From Rhynchospora pubera (Eukaryota > Streptophyta > Magnoliopsida > Poales > Cyperaceae), in contig CM051463.1 in assembly GCA_028095005.1 (NCBI GenBank), positions 82,441,002 through 82,505,001 on the forward strand: a stretch of DNA of 64,000 nt, given 5' to 3'. The notes below the pieces were generated by a model. That model saw nothing but the letters and a program-made list of their open reading frames with translations, did not search any database and was not told the origin of the DNA. Within the stretch, counting starts at the first letter, position 1. The number at the start of each line of letters is the position of its first letter. The position numbers and the translations under genes were made by a program. Positions 25,289-36,158 of this stretch are shown piece after piece.

Positions 25289-25563
25289 GGGATGGCTAAC
25301 GCTTCATCGATGGCACGTGCCATCAATTTTCTATCGACTCATTTTTTCAAGATCCAAAATTCAAACGGTGGATCCAAACTGTTCAAGTTGATCACAATAT
25401 TGGAATACCCTTGGAGACCAAATTTTACAATTTTTCAAATTTTTTTGCTATTTATTATGATATTTTCAAATTGGAGGGCCTGAAATACTCTAATCTTAAT
25501 ATTTTTAAAAGTATCATCGATGGCACGGGACCCTCCGTGCCATCGATGACACTTTAGCCATCC
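25289..25563. mobile_element. Hairpin MITE, family E, with one arm shortened
   Basis: The ends GGATGGCTAACGCTTCATCG and, inverted, GGATGGCTAAAGTGTCATCG are unrelated to family A. The left arm interior (CAAACGGTGGATCCAAACTG, then GGAGGGCCTGAAATACTC) is clearly family A core. The mirrored inner right arm is missing, so the copy is 275 bp instead of about 400 bp. GATGGCACGTGCCATC near the left end is a perfect palindrome. The flanks are (TA)n, with (GA)n on the left. Confidence 0.75.
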
Positions 25564-26149
25564 TATATATATATATATATATATAAAACACGTAAAATTT
25601 ACTTATATATTTATACTTTTATATATGTGTATATGTAATGTAAATAATGTAAATAATATATTTAATTGGACAATTTTATCAAAATGATAAAGTTAGAGTC
25701 ATGCGCGAATAAATTCCGTAAAATAAATATTTTACTTTTTTTCCGATGATCATTTTTTTTTACAACTTTATTCTAATTGATGAAGGTCTAAAATTTAGGA
25801 ATATCAAATAAATTTGTAATCTAGAGCTAATCTCACTAGTCGTTTTAGGTAAGCTTTAGGGTCAAACCCAAGGGACGGTACAATTGATTACTAGATTTTA
25901 CTTCTTCACAAAAGCTAGACAATTAAATTTATGGATTTTTTGTTGATTAAATCTAAAGGTGCAAGTAGATAAATATTTTTGGGTGCTTTAATTATCTAAA
26001 ATAAATCTAAATACTTAAAGAGATGTTTTTGGTATTTTAACAATATAAAAGACGTCTTATGGATCATGTTTCACTTTGGTTTGGACTCTAAAACACATGA
26101 CTTGTCACTTTCGTGCATAGAACTGTATTTTTCAAGCGATCAACTCTCT

Positions 26150-27661
26150 GTTCGGTCCGAACCAGCATCAGTTCGGTTCGAACAGAAGGTTAAAGTGTGT
26201 GTTGTTGACTTTTTATGATAATTTATGCTTTGTGCTAGGGTTTGTGGTCAAACCTAAATATTCTAAACCTCAGCTTTCGCTTGTTGGACTAGACACTGGT
26301 TCAATCACAACCAAGCTTTTAAATTTCAGTTTTTTCGGTATGACGGTCTAGGTCCCCATGTTATTTCGGTGTTATTTCGATGTTATAACGGCGATATAAC
26401 GGTGTAGTATTTTTTTTTCAAAATTTGACACACATCAATTCTATAACTATCAATTTATATGTTTATGCATCTCCAATACTCCATACAAATAGCATACGGC
26501 CATACCAAATTCAATATACTGCAGTGTACCAATATTGAGTAGCAGTAACTGCTTGTACCAATTTAACAATAGTTCAATATTGAATACACAATTTAATAAT
26601 AGTAGCAATAACAGCTTGTTATTTCGCCGAAATAACTGAAATAACGCGTTATATCGCCGAAATAACTGAAATAACGCGTTACGTCATTTTCTCAATTAAG
26701 GCTGTAACGTTCATGCGGTTTGACACAAAATACCGCTATTTCTGTTATTTCACCGTTATTTCGCCGAAATTTAGAAGCTTGATCACAACCTAATCTAATT
26801 AACTCGATTGGTTCACAACTTTTGGTATAGAATTCAATCAACTTAAACTTGTTTGTTGGAGTTCATAAGGATATCTAGATGTCTTTTGAACTATCTAAAA
26901 ATTACACTTTTGATGTCAATTAATCTCCCCTTTCGAATCTACGATTTATCCCATGTACTTGACTCAAATTAACTTGATTATCCTAACTTAGGATTAACTA
27001 AATGCGACCGTACATCTAGAAGTTGGTTAGAGATTCACAAGCAATTCAAAGCAAGTAATTAACACAATTCTCAACAAACAAATCACAAAACATATCATAG
27101 CATATCGAGTCAATACATCACATTCAAATCTAAGTTACTTCCCTACTCCTAAGATAACATAAATCTAGCCTAACAAGAAAGCAAAACAAGATACAAGCTT
27201 CATCAAATCGAATATCAAGAGAAAGGAAGAAATAAACCAAGTATTGCCTCTAACTCGAGTACCAAACGTCCAGAGACGTGGCTAGATTGATTATGCCGTC
27301 GTCGTACCTAGAATTGCTCCAAAGATGATGTTGTGGTCGTGCTCAACTGTAAGAGGTGGAATCTCATGCCTTTCGGTGCGAGAACGGTGGTGGAAAGATG
27401 TCAAAATGTGGTAGGAGGTGGAATTTCGTGTATGGTGGCTTTCCCTCTCTATAGGGGCAGATATCTGCATTTATAGTGGTCTTTAAGTACTTGGAAAGGA
27501 GGCTAGGACGCCAGGGCAAGAAAAACTACCAATATATTAAGTTTCCATGTTTGAAAAACTTGCCAAATGCACTATGTCAGCTGCCAACTCGGACCGAGCA
27601 GTGAGTCAGAACATTGGAAAAGTGCCAACTCGGTCCGAGTTATTGTTTATTCGGACCAAAC
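26150..27661. repeat. Paired 13-bp palindromes, 21-bp register, in the minus-strand LTR
   Basis: GTTCGGTCCGAAC at 26150 and GTTCGGTTCGAAC at 26171 form one pair. ACTCGGTCCGAGT at 27628 and ATTCGGACCAAAC at 27649 form another. Start-to-start distance is 21 bp in both. A further unit, ACTCGGACCGAGC at 27587, has no clear partner. The layout parallels the Sirevirus boxes at 40189-40901 with unrelated sequence. Confidence 0.7.
26312..26781. mobile_element. hAT-like non-autonomous element with 8-bp TSD
   Basis: Flanked on both sides by ATCACAAC (26304-26311 and 26782-26789), an 8-bp duplication as hAT transposases make. The terminal inverted repeats are CAAGCTTYTAAATTTC. The ends are dense in ATAACGG / TTATTTCGCCG-type motifs in both orientations. 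470 bp, non-coding. Inserted in the LTR fragment 25800-27830. Confidence 0.8.
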
Positions 27662-27830
27662 AGTAAGCGTGATTTTGGCCTCCGCTAGTATTTTGACCAT
27701 AATTTCTTCATTCAGACTCCGATTAAGGTGATTCAAAACCGTTGGAAAGTTTAGGATGAGCTTTTCAATGCTATTGATTCCATTCAGCTAATTGCTTCTC
27801 TTAAATCCAACACTTTGTGCAATAATTATG

Positions 27831-28590
27831 TGTGATCCACCAATTTTCTGCAATACAATACAAATACCACGACGATACCCAAATCTAGACAAATATAGCA
27901 TAAAAGCACATAAAAAGCACAGTGTATGTCAGGGTTAGATCTACAATTTAAGTGTAAAGGCTGTTCAAAATATAAATATAAATAAGACATATCACTAATC
28001 ATATTATTACACATGTTAAAATTTTTGTATTTATAAACTGCATAATATATATGTATTAATAAGTGCTATACTAATGCATAATAACATGTATATTACATGT
28101 ATAATATACATATATTCTTATATTTTTATAATACATATTTAATTTATATGTAATTTATAATCATGAAATATTTTTTGTAATAATAAAAATTATGAGGACT
28201 AAAATGCAAAAATATTAATAAAAAAATAACAACAAACTGGTTTTGAATGCTGGCGAAAAAAAAGGAAAAACTGAAATCGCTATTACCAATGGCGATTTAT
28301 GTCAATTGACGCCCCAAAATTATTACGCCTACGCACGAAAGCAGTCTAAAGACTGTAGAATCTTTCTTGCGAAATGTACTTTACAAAAAAAAAATAATAA
28401 TAAAGAAAGAAACAGAGAAAGAATCTTTCCTACGGAATCTAAATAATGATATTAATCTGCTTTAATTTTGTATACGAGCCTCGAAACCTCCTAAAAGATG
28501 ATAGTACGCCGTGTCCTTGACTCCTTGTAATTTGTAAATTGACATCGTGTGCTTGTTATTATAATTACTATGTCATCGTCAAAAATGTAC
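27831..28590. other. AT-rich intergenic spacer
   Basis: No gene or element recognised. The last bases (AAAATGTAC, 28582-28590) are the left target duplication of the LINE fragment that follows. Confidence 0.4.
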
Positions 28591-28886
28591 CTTTTTTTTT
28601 TTTTTTGAAAGAAACCCGTAGGCTTTGGTAGCATTAATAAAAGTAACAAGTCTTATAAAGCTGGCATTAAGCATACTTAAAAACATACAAGTACCGAAAG
28701 CTTGAAAAGAAAGACAGAAAAGCCAGCATCTACAGAATATTAAAAAACCTAAATATATTATACAAAAGTGGGTTATGAAAGTTTTTAGGAAATGATCACA
28801 CCCTCCAAACAAAAGCAGCTGGCGCTTGCATCACCTCCCTTTCTTCCGTGAATAACAAACGTTCCCTCCTCCTTGCTTGATTGTCC
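28591..28886 (-). mobile_element. 5'-truncated L1-type LINE 3' end
   Basis: A run of about 16 T on the + strand at the left edge is the poly(A) tail of a minus-strand retroposon. It is preceded on the minus strand by CCTACGGGTTTC, also seen in the retroposon at 33267. AAAATGTAC flanks both sides (28582-28590 and 28887-28895), a plausible target-primed duplication. Only about 300 bp of 3' sequence is present and no reverse transcriptase is encoded. Confidence 0.7.
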
Positions 28887-28939
28887 AAAATGTACTTGCT
28901 TTTCCAAATATAACGCTACGTATTACATCTACTATTATC

Positions 28940-29086
28940 GGGTGCGTTTGGATAGGTGTGGGAAGAAGAGAAGAAGGGAAGAAGTATTGGGAAGTGTGTA
29001 ACTTTGTGTAGAGTTTGGATTGTTTATAATTTTTTTTCTTCCCATCTTCCTTCTTCCTCTTCTTCTTCTCTCATCCAAACGCACCC
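28940..29086. mobile_element. Tourist-like MITE, copy 1
   Basis: 147 bp with terminal inverted repeat GGGTGCGTTTGGAT, flanked by ATC on both sides. The arms are purine-rich on the left (GAAGAAG-type) and pyrimidine-rich on the right, so the whole element is a hairpin. The interior block GGGAAGTGTGTAACTTTGTG is shared with copies at 29348 and 61925. Confidence 0.8.
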
Positions 29087-29347
29087 ATCAACGAAAAATT
29101 GTTAGTGTCCGATGTGGAACGGACGGAATGATTGTTCTCAAATATCAAATTTCAAATGATCGTTCTGAGTTTCAATGTTTTCTCCATAGTGAAAACTAAT
29201 AATAAATTAATTTTTATGTATTTTTTTAAATTTTACTATTTTATCGATATTATCAAAATTATTGGTATAGCAAGGTCCTAATTTTTGTATAATGAATTTT
29301 CTGAAAAATAGAAAATTTGCTTTTATAATTTCTTATAAGTTTTCCAT

Positions 29348-29501
29348 GGCTCCGTTTGGATAGGTGTGGGAAGAAGGGAAGAAGGAAAGAAGTGGGAAGA
29401 AGTATTGAGAAGTGTGTAATTTTGTGAAGAGTTTGGATTGTTTATAATTTTTTTCTTCCCTTCTTTTTTCTTCCTACTTCTCAACGCATCCAAACGGAGG
29501 G
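29348..29501. mobile_element. Tourist-like MITE, copy 2
   Basis: 154 bp. The left end GGCTCCGTTTGGAT and the right end ATCCAAACGGAGGG are inverted, with CAT on both sides. The interior matches copy 1 (GAGAAGTGTGTAATTTTGTG). The trinucleotide duplication fits PIF/Harbinger-type transposition, though the site is not the canonical TWA. Confidence 0.75.
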
Positions 29502-29504
29502 CAT

Positions 29505-30125
29505 GTGAAGAAATATTAAACAGTTGCGATCAATTGTTTGAAATTCGAAACGTGAAAATAATGATGTGTAAAGAACCTCATCCGTCCACATAATTTGAGC
29601 ACATAATTGTGAGCAGACGATGCATGCATACGGCGATTGTTGCAATCTAGTGTGGACCCTGCTTTAGCAAATAAAGTTATGATCAAAATTCCAACACGGC
29701 TGCTGCACATGTTTATTAATTTATATTTATATATTTAACTCATTGGTGATGATTTCTGTTATTCGGGCATCTTTGTTTTGAATTTGCCAAGATTACATGT
29801 TTGCGTAGGGAAAATCATTGCCTAATTAACTCAAGAAAATAGTTAATTAGTTTGACAAATTACATGTTTACATAGGATAGGGAAAATAATGGGGTCACAT
29901 TATATTAAGAAAGGTATTGTTATTTTGATATTTTTGAAACGTCGACCGTGTCCTTAGTATTTAATCGACAAGGTGTTTGGAGTCTGTCTGACTGTCTAGT
30001 TGGGAACCTTTAGCCTTTCTCCTTTTGTCTTCTGGTCTACATATTGAAAAAATAAACTAATCATTACCAAAAAAAAATAAAGTATAAGAAAATCATAGCG
30101 TTATTGTACTGACAAGATATATACA
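29505..30125. other. Intergenic spacer
   Basis: AT-rich DNA without a recognised gene or element. Confidence 0.4.
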
Positions 30126-30993
30126 GGCCTTGTTCGGATGGGGTTGGAACAGCCATCTTTCGGAAGAAAATTTTCATCCAAACAAGATGGAAGAAATTGG
30201 GATGAGTTTATTCCAACAACGTGGACGAAGGAAGGAAGTGCTTCTTCCACTTTGTTTTTTCTCTTTTTTTTTTATGAAACCATCATATTATATAATAATA
30301 TTATATCACATTATATAATAATATAATTATAATATCATAATATTAATTATTTTTATTGTTACTAAAATATTTTTATTTTTATTGTTTATTTTATTATTAC
30401 GATTATTAATATTAATTAATAATAATTATTATGATTAATAATATATTTATAATATTATAATATCACAATTTAATTATTTTTTAATATTGTTACAGTATTC
30501 GTATTATTATTACTTATTTTATTATTCTTATTATTAGTAATAAAATAATTATTTATTATTTATTATTATAATATTACAATAATAATTATTTTTATAATAT
30601 TACTATAATGTTATAATAATTATTACTTATTTTTTTATTATTAGTATTAGTATTAAATAATAATTACTACAATAATTACTGTAATTATTATAATAGTTTT
30701 TACTTATTATATTATTATTATTATTACTATTTATTTTATATAATGTTACATTTTCTCAAGTAATGAATAAACTATAACTATTAATTTTTTAATTATTATT
30801 AGTATTAAAATAATAATTATTTTATTTTTAAATATAAAATATTAAAATAAATAAGGAAAGAATAATATTACACAAATTGGTTTGAAAAAATTAAAATGAA
30901 TAATTATTTTATGTCTATCTTTCATTTTTGTTATGATATTACATTATTAACTATTTTCTACTATTATTATTATTTTTATTATTATTATTATTC

Positions 30994-31026
<33 letters not shown>

Positions 31027-31217
31027 CTTTTTTTATTATCCTAATTATTATCATTATTAATAAATAATCTACAACAATAAAAAAGAGAAATGACACTCTT
31101 TCCGATGTTTCTTCCTAAATCACCATCCAAACAACATTTTTTCTTCCAAGAATAACACTCTTCTCACTGTTCCCAATGTTTCTTCCTTTCTTATTCCTAA
31201 CTCATCCAAACAAGACC
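30126..31217. mobile_element. Tourist/Harbinger-like element with (ATT)n interior
   Basis: The left end GGCCTTGTTCGGATGGG and the right end CTCATCCAAACAAGACC are inverted repeats. Subterminal regions carry GGAAGAAA-type blocks in opposite orientation. The interior (30290-31080) is almost pure A/T with ATT/ATA repeats and a (TTG)n run at about 31000-31023. About 1.1 kb and non-coding. The flanking trinucleotides are ACA and ATA, so the duplication is not exact. Confidence 0.6.
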
Positions 31218-32731
31218 ATAAACTTCGTGACAGTGACATGTTTGCGCTGATTAGGAGAGAGCAGAGCTGCAGAGGCAATCAACAAACACTACTTAGACGA
31301 CACCAAATACCAATTATTATGTTTTCTTGTCCCAATTTCATTAATAATGATTCAGTGAGTAAGAAGATAATTCTTCAAAATAATTAATTATGACATGTTT
31401 GCGCTGATTAAGTGAGAGCAGAGCTGCAGCGACTCAGTGAGTATGAAGATAATTCTTCAAAATAATTAATAACTAGTGGGAGCGTCGCGCGACCTATTTT
31501 TATCACATATAACTAGTGTGAAATTGTCTCTTACAATAAAAGTAAAATTTTTTATATAAGATAATTGTGTCTAAAAAAATAAATTTTAAAAATAATATTT
31601 TTAGATGAGGCGATAAAACATAGAAAAAAAGATTCCTAATTTCATAAAATTAGACAGGAAATCATCACATGATTCATAAACAGTCTACTGAGTGCTCTGG
31701 ACTCGTGATTCAGTGTCCGGAGGCCGGAGCACTGTTGTGCGATTTATCTTTATCCTTAAACTTTACGCTATATATTTTTTAAATACTTCTTCGAGACACC
31801 GTTAATAATTCTCTATATATTTATACGGCCATAATTAGAAATTTTGATATGGAAAAATTCTCTATATATCTATAAATAAGTACATAAATTTAAATAGAGA
31901 AACAAATTTTTAAAAGCTTCCAAACAATCTCTAAAGAAAAATATAATAAAGATTAGATTTTATGAGGTTTAAAAAATAATTAAAAAAAATTATAGATCCA
32001 TAATTAAAAAATATCATATGAAAGGATTCATCATATATCTTGACCGTGTATACAAATTTTCATAGGCAAATGATTTTTTTAAGCCCTCCAAACAATTAAA
32101 AAATAAAATCATACTTTATCTCAAATTGAAAATGGATCTACCCATTATTTAATGGAATGGAGGGAGAGAGAGGCGCATGACAACACCATGCACATGGGCG
32201 GTAGGGGAGAGAGAGAGGCGGACGGATTTTCTGTGACCACCCATCTCTACAATGTGTTTGATTATTGGTTAAAGTAACATCGAAAATTTTGAAATTTTAG
32301 ATGTGGAATTTAGGTGTGGGATTTTCTACGACCATCCTCCTATATCTGTGGTTGACCAAACGACCTCACGCTTAGCCACTGCAACAAAAAATACGACCGA
32401 AAAAACTATCTGACTCACTGGACTTTAATATATTTTGATGAAATGACGAGTAAAGCCGAGTTGGCAATTGGTCAAAGTGGGCCATCCCCCCTCCCCCGGG
32501 GAAGCCAACTCTCCTTCTCTTTGTTTTTACAAAATACATGGATTAAAAAAGTATTTGTACCATTTTACAAGATTTTTTTACTTTTAATAAATTTTTGTTT
32601 GAAGTTTATATGCAAAAAAAAAAAAAACTCAAGCTCCATGGTAAAAATCAATAGAAAGATATTTGTGCGTACATTTTAGGTGTCCCAAATTGTACTGGAA
32701 TCACATCCTCTAGACCTCTACCAACCTTAAA
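31218..32731. other. Intergenic spacer with a local tandem duplication
   Basis: A block starting TGACATGTTTGCGCTGATTA occurs at about 31231 and again at about 31391. A second block (GAAGATAATTCTTCAAAATA) occurs twice between 31350 and 31475, so a stretch of about 110-160 bp was duplicated. A GC-rich inverted repeat (AGTGCTCTGG and CCGGAGCACT) lies near 31690-31733. No gene seen. Confidence 0.5.
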
Positions 32732-32871
32732 TAGTGCCGACCTCTGACCTGAACCGTTAGATCTAATTTTAACGGTTAAGGGAGCCCCGTGCATGTAACT
32801 AAATTGATAGGTCCGAAAAAATTTTAACCGTCGAGATTAAATCTAATGACTCGGATCAAACGTCGGCACTA
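32732..32871. mobile_element. Small Mutator-like MITE next to tRNA-Lys
   Basis: The terminal inverted repeats begin TAGTGCCGAC and extend imperfectly for about 50 bp. The flanks TACCAACCTTAAA (32719-32731) and TACCAACGTTAAA (32872-32884) form a duplication with one mismatch. The length of the duplication points to a Mutator-like family. 140 bp, non-coding. Confidence 0.65.
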
Positions 32872-32979
32872 TACCAACGTTAAAAGATTGGCGGAGGATA
32901 AAAATGTCCGCACTGGAACGAACCATCCGTAAAAATATAAAAATTGCGACCGACGGAAGGGAAGAAAAAACAAGAAAGA

Positions 32980-33051
32980 CGCCGTCCGTGGGGATCGAAC
33001 CCACGACCACGTGGTTAAAAGCCACGCGCTCTACCACTGAGCTAGGACGGC
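32980..33051 (-). tRNA. tRNA-Lys, anticodon UUU
   Basis: The reverse complement folds as a complete cloverleaf. The acceptor stem GCCGTCC pairs perfectly with GGACGGC. It has the D-arm GCTC-AGTGGTA-GAGC, anticodon stem CGTGG/CCACG with loop CTTTTAA, variable loop TGGTC and T-arm GTGGG-TTCGATC-CCCAC. The loop gives anticodon TTT, hence lysine. There is no intron. The A/B-box consensus regions (TAGCTCAGTGG and GGTTCGATCC) are intact. Downstream on the minus strand a T6 run (32965-32970) is a standard RNA polymerase III terminator. The gene looks functional. Confidence 0.96.
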
Positions 33052-33266
33052 TATGTTGAGATTTATGAAGATTATATAAACATAAACATACTTTCTTTTT
33101 TTGTACAATTCTGGTGATTGATGTGGGCGTGTGGGTTATGCTGGTTATAAAACAGAAATGTATGATGAAATAGAGTGTGATGCAGAGGACGTTTCGATGC
33201 TTCGCTAGATTCATAGCATATAATATATGCACTATTATTTGATACACGATACTAATACTATCATTC

Positions 33267-34082
33267 TTTTTTGGATAACACCCGTAGGTAGGGTGTACAA
33301 AAAAATCGCGAACCCGTTCAATCCGTTTAACCCACCCGATTCAAATCGTTTTTTATCGGGTTAGCATGATGTTGGGTTGGATACGGATTCTTATTTTGAC
33401 AAACCCGTTACTTCGGGTTGGGTTACGGATTTTGTACTAGTAAACCCGTGCATACTTCAACCCACCTGTTTATCATTATTTATATAAATTTGTCTCACTT
33501 TTTCTCATGTGTTTACTCAAAGATCTTTTCATTCATGAAGTTTCGATCTCCTCCATAGGCATGCACGTCCTTTATGCTTCTCACAAGGACTCGAAAGTTG
33601 AAAGATGGTTCAAATACGTCTCTAATTTGTCTCGAACTAAATTGTAATAGCCACAAAATGATTTTTGTATGTATTTTTCTTTGATCAAAATTTTAATTCA
33701 CTAAACCCGTTTAACCCGCTTAACCCGTAAAAATCCGTACATAAAAGAATTGACGGGTTGGGTTGGGTTACGGGTGGGTTAACTAAATTTATTTTCTAAC
33801 CCGGTATTATCGGGTTGGGTTCAAATTTTACTAAAATATCGTCGACCCGCCCGTGGTAGGCTACTGCTTCTCATTAAACAAACATTAAAAGAGTACATAT
33901 TACACATCGCCCACACTACCCAACCTTAAAATCAACACATCCTGGTGCCACTGGTAACGCCTAAATACCAGCATGAAAACAAACATAAATTACTTAAAAG
34001 TTGAAAGTTGTCCTAAACAAGAAGCTAAAACTAAAATTACTAAAAGAAAGCAACAATTTTGCACCAGGCTAGCTACAAGAAA
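33267..34082 (-). mobile_element. LINE-type retroposon with 16-bp TSD
   Basis: ACTAATACTATCATTC occurs at 33251-33266 and 34083-34098, a 16-bp target duplication. The insert begins with T6 on the + strand and CCTACGGGTG on the minus strand, the same 3' end as the LINE fragment at 28591. It is interrupted by a motif-dense element at about 33287-33855. No coding domain remains. Confidence 0.65.
33287..33855. mobile_element. Small DNA element dense in the AACCCG motif
   Basis: AACCCG or CGGGTT occurs more than fifteen times, clustered toward both ends and in both orientations, with a low-complexity AT interior. It starts near TAGGGTGTACAA and ends near GACCCGCCCGTGG, and is nested in a LINE retroposon. 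This organisation resembles hAT elements with subterminal binding motifs. The exact ends and duplication are uncertain. Confidence 0.55.
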
Positions 34083-34099
34083 ACTAATACTATCATTCA

Positions 34100-34356
34100 C
34101 ATTTTCATTAATTTTAATTTGAGGTTTAAAAGTCAACTGTTGATTGATCAGTGGACAGGCTGTCGCGGTGAATAACTCAAGTTAAACTTCTTTTTGCAGT
34201 TAGAGAAAACAAACACAGTGATCTTTAAAAGAAAGATACTTATCTATATTTAAAAGAACTACATTGATGTGAAATTTTTACTTTATGGTCGGGGTCAAGT
34301 AATGATGCCACCACTAAGGACAAGCGATAACAACTCGATCCCTACTACACTAGCAT
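34100..34356. other. Upstream flank of DUF247 gene 2
   Basis: AT-rich sequence between the LINE duplication and the DUF247 start. It presumably holds the promoter; no defined element was recognised. Confidence 0.4.
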
Positions 34357-35847
34357 ATGCTCTCCTTTCCTAAATTCCTAGCAAACAAAAAGCAACGTAA
34401 AGAAGTACCTAGTGGACACAAGATGCTAGAGTCCGAGAAGGCCTTTAGCCCTAGCAAAATGGAAAATGTGAAAGATGCAGTGGCGATAGACATAGACCCA
34501 CCACCAAAACCACCACCATTAGAGGTTTCTTTGAAGCACAAGCTTGAGCAAACCCAGAGATGGGAGGCCTTTGAGCCTTTCATCCTCTCCCGTGTACCTC
34601 ACATCGTGCGCGAGACCCACAAGGATCTCTATGAGCCGCGAGTTGTGTCGATCGGCCCCTACCACTGGGGCAAAGAGAGCCTCCAAGCGATGGAAGTGCA
34701 CAAACCACGCTGCTTGATCGATTTCCTTGAAAGAAACTCCGGTGTTGGCGTTGAGGCATACGTTGAAAAGATCAGAGAATTGGAGGATCGAGCGCGTCGG
34801 TGCTATAGCGAGACCATCAATCTGAGTAAAGATGAGTTTGTTGAGATGCTATTGCTCGATGGTTGCTTTCTCTTGGAGTTCTTCTACAGAGTACGTTCCC
34901 GGGAGCCTCATATTCTGCTCGATGCCGGCTGGGGAACAAAAACTATAATCTGTGATTTGCTATTATTTGAAAACCAGATACCATTTTTTGTGGTCGAGAC
35001 TCTCTATTCCATCAACACTTGCTACGAGAGCGATAGAGAGTCGCTTCTCTATCTCCTTCACCCCTCCTCAATCTCACCCGACTTGGAGGCTAAAGGTAAG
35101 ATTTATCACTTGCTCCACCTCTACTACCAGTGGTTCGTACCCGGTCGGATCTCAAGGTCGAGAAGACTCAGCCAGAGTAGCATCTCGACAGCATCTCCAA
35201 AATCACTCTTCTCATCAGAATCACCCCGATCAAGGCGGATTATTTCGTGGTTGGGGTCCAGAAGTCGGTCCAACAAAAAGTCGTTCACGCCTATGCGATC
35301 CATCCCTTGCGCCACCGAACTTCGTGAGGCTGGTGTGACATTCCGACGGAAGGAATCGGCTTCCGATACGTTCGACATAACCTTTCAGGATGGTGTCATG
35401 GAGATACCGACTCTCCCGATCGATTCAGTGAGGAGAGTGTTCTACCTGAACCTGGCTGCTTTCGAACGGAGCTGCAGCATGCTGGAGCATGACTTGATGA
35501 GCTATGTGGCGTTAATGGATTCACTAATCAATTCCAACAAGGATGTGGTGCTCCTCCAGCGGTGCGGCATCATTAACAACATGCTTCTTAACGAGGACGA
35601 GGTTGCAGTATTATTCAACCAACTCGGTGCGTGGAGCATGTTGGACTCTGACAAGCATTACTTTGTCTCCTTGTTTACTGATGTGCAGAGGTACTACAAC
35701 TCCAGGTGGCACAAGTACCGCGCTAAATTGATGCACGACTACTTCAGTAATCCCTGGTCGGTCTTGTCGGTAGTTGCTGCCATAGTTTTGCTAGTTTTTT
35801 CGGCGTTACAAGCCATATATGGGATGTATCCATATATACATCACTAA
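34357..35847 (+). CDS. DUF247 (UPF0481-type) plant membrane protein, gene 2
   Basis: Single-exon ORF of 496 residues. The amino-terminal 50 residues are variable, with a proline run (DPPPKPPP, about 47-54). The DUF247 core begins with FILSRVPHIVRETHKDLYEP (about 75-94), then VVSIGPYHWG, LLLDGCFLLEFFY, LLLFENQIPFFVVETLY and YVALMDSLINSNKDV. A C-terminal hydrophobic helix at about 468-488 (WSVLSVVAAIVLLVFSALQ) predicts a membrane anchor. Alternative in-frame starts exist at residues 23 and 35. It is paralogous to the gene at 1596-3026, from which it differs throughout, so the duplication is not recent. No breaks are seen. Molecular function is unknown; some grass DUF247 genes act at self-incompatibility loci. 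Confidence 0.93.
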   Translation: MLSFPKFLANKKQRKEVPSGHKMLESEKAFSPSKMENVKDAVAIDIDPPPKPPPLEVSLKHKLEQTQRWEAFEPFILSRVPHIVRETHKDLYEPRVVSIGPYHWGKESLQAMEVHKPRCLIDFLERNSGVGVEAYVEKIRELEDRARRCYSETINLSKDEFVEMLLLDGCFLLEFFYRVRSREPHILLDAGWGTKTIICDLLLFENQIPFFVVETLYSINTCYESDRESLLYLLHPSSISPDLEAKGKIYHLLHLYYQWFVPGRISRSRRLSQSSISTASPKSLFSSESPRSRRIISWLGSRSRSNKKSFTPMRSIPCATELREAGVTFRRKESASDTFDITFQDGVMEIPTLPIDSVRRVFYLNLAAFERSCSMLEHDLMSYVALMDSLINSNKDVVLLQRCGIINNMLLNEDEVAVLFNQLGAWSMLDSDKHYFVSLFTDVQRYYNSRWHKYRAKLMHDYFSNPWSVLSVVAAIVLLVFSALQAIYGMYPYIHH

Positions 35848-36158
35848 TTAATATTGTATATTTTTTTTCTATATTCCTCCCTTTTTGTTTAGTTATCAAG
35901 TAATCTATCTTGGTAGCGTGTATGTGTGACATTTAGTAGAGTAAATGATACATTTCATATCTTTTGGGGGGAGATATTTAAGGAACGGTTGCTATATTCT
36001 TGCAAAAGGGACATGATTATTCTCCAAACAGAGAACAAATTTGTACAAGTATATGATGTCTACAGGGGGGACCATATGTGATGGACCGTCCGTATAAGTT
36101 GCAATATCTTTTGCTTTTTATTATTTATTATTTTTTTTTCAAAGCCCGTGGACGTGAA
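35848..36158. other. 3' flank of DUF247 gene 2
   Basis: AT-rich non-coding sequence. It ends with GACGTGAA (36151-36158), the left target duplication of the large hAT element. Confidence 0.5.

Larger units (their letters stand above)
25800..27830 (-). mobile_element. LTR-retrotransposon fragment, LTR-rich, minus orientation
   Basis: Read on the minus strand, the segment near 25870 has the block ACCGTCCCTTGGGTTTGACC, which is homologous to ACCGTCCCTGTGGATTCGAC at 58657 in another LTR fragment. A TATA-like CTATAAATGC lies on the minus strand near 27470. Short palindromes with a CGG-CCG core occur at 26150-26183 and 27587-27661. A hAT-like element (26312-26781) is inserted inside with an 8-bp duplication. 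The outer limits are approximate and no coding domain is left, so the lineage is undecided. Confidence 0.5.

Noticed and set aside
30130..30326. Two overlapping 62-codon frames at the start of the Tourist-like element
   Set aside because: They fall in the inverted-repeat end and AT-rich body of a MITE, with no protein character.
34350..34583. Minus-strand open frame over DUF247 gene 2
   Set aside because: It is an antisense shadow of the coding frame, with no family resemblance.
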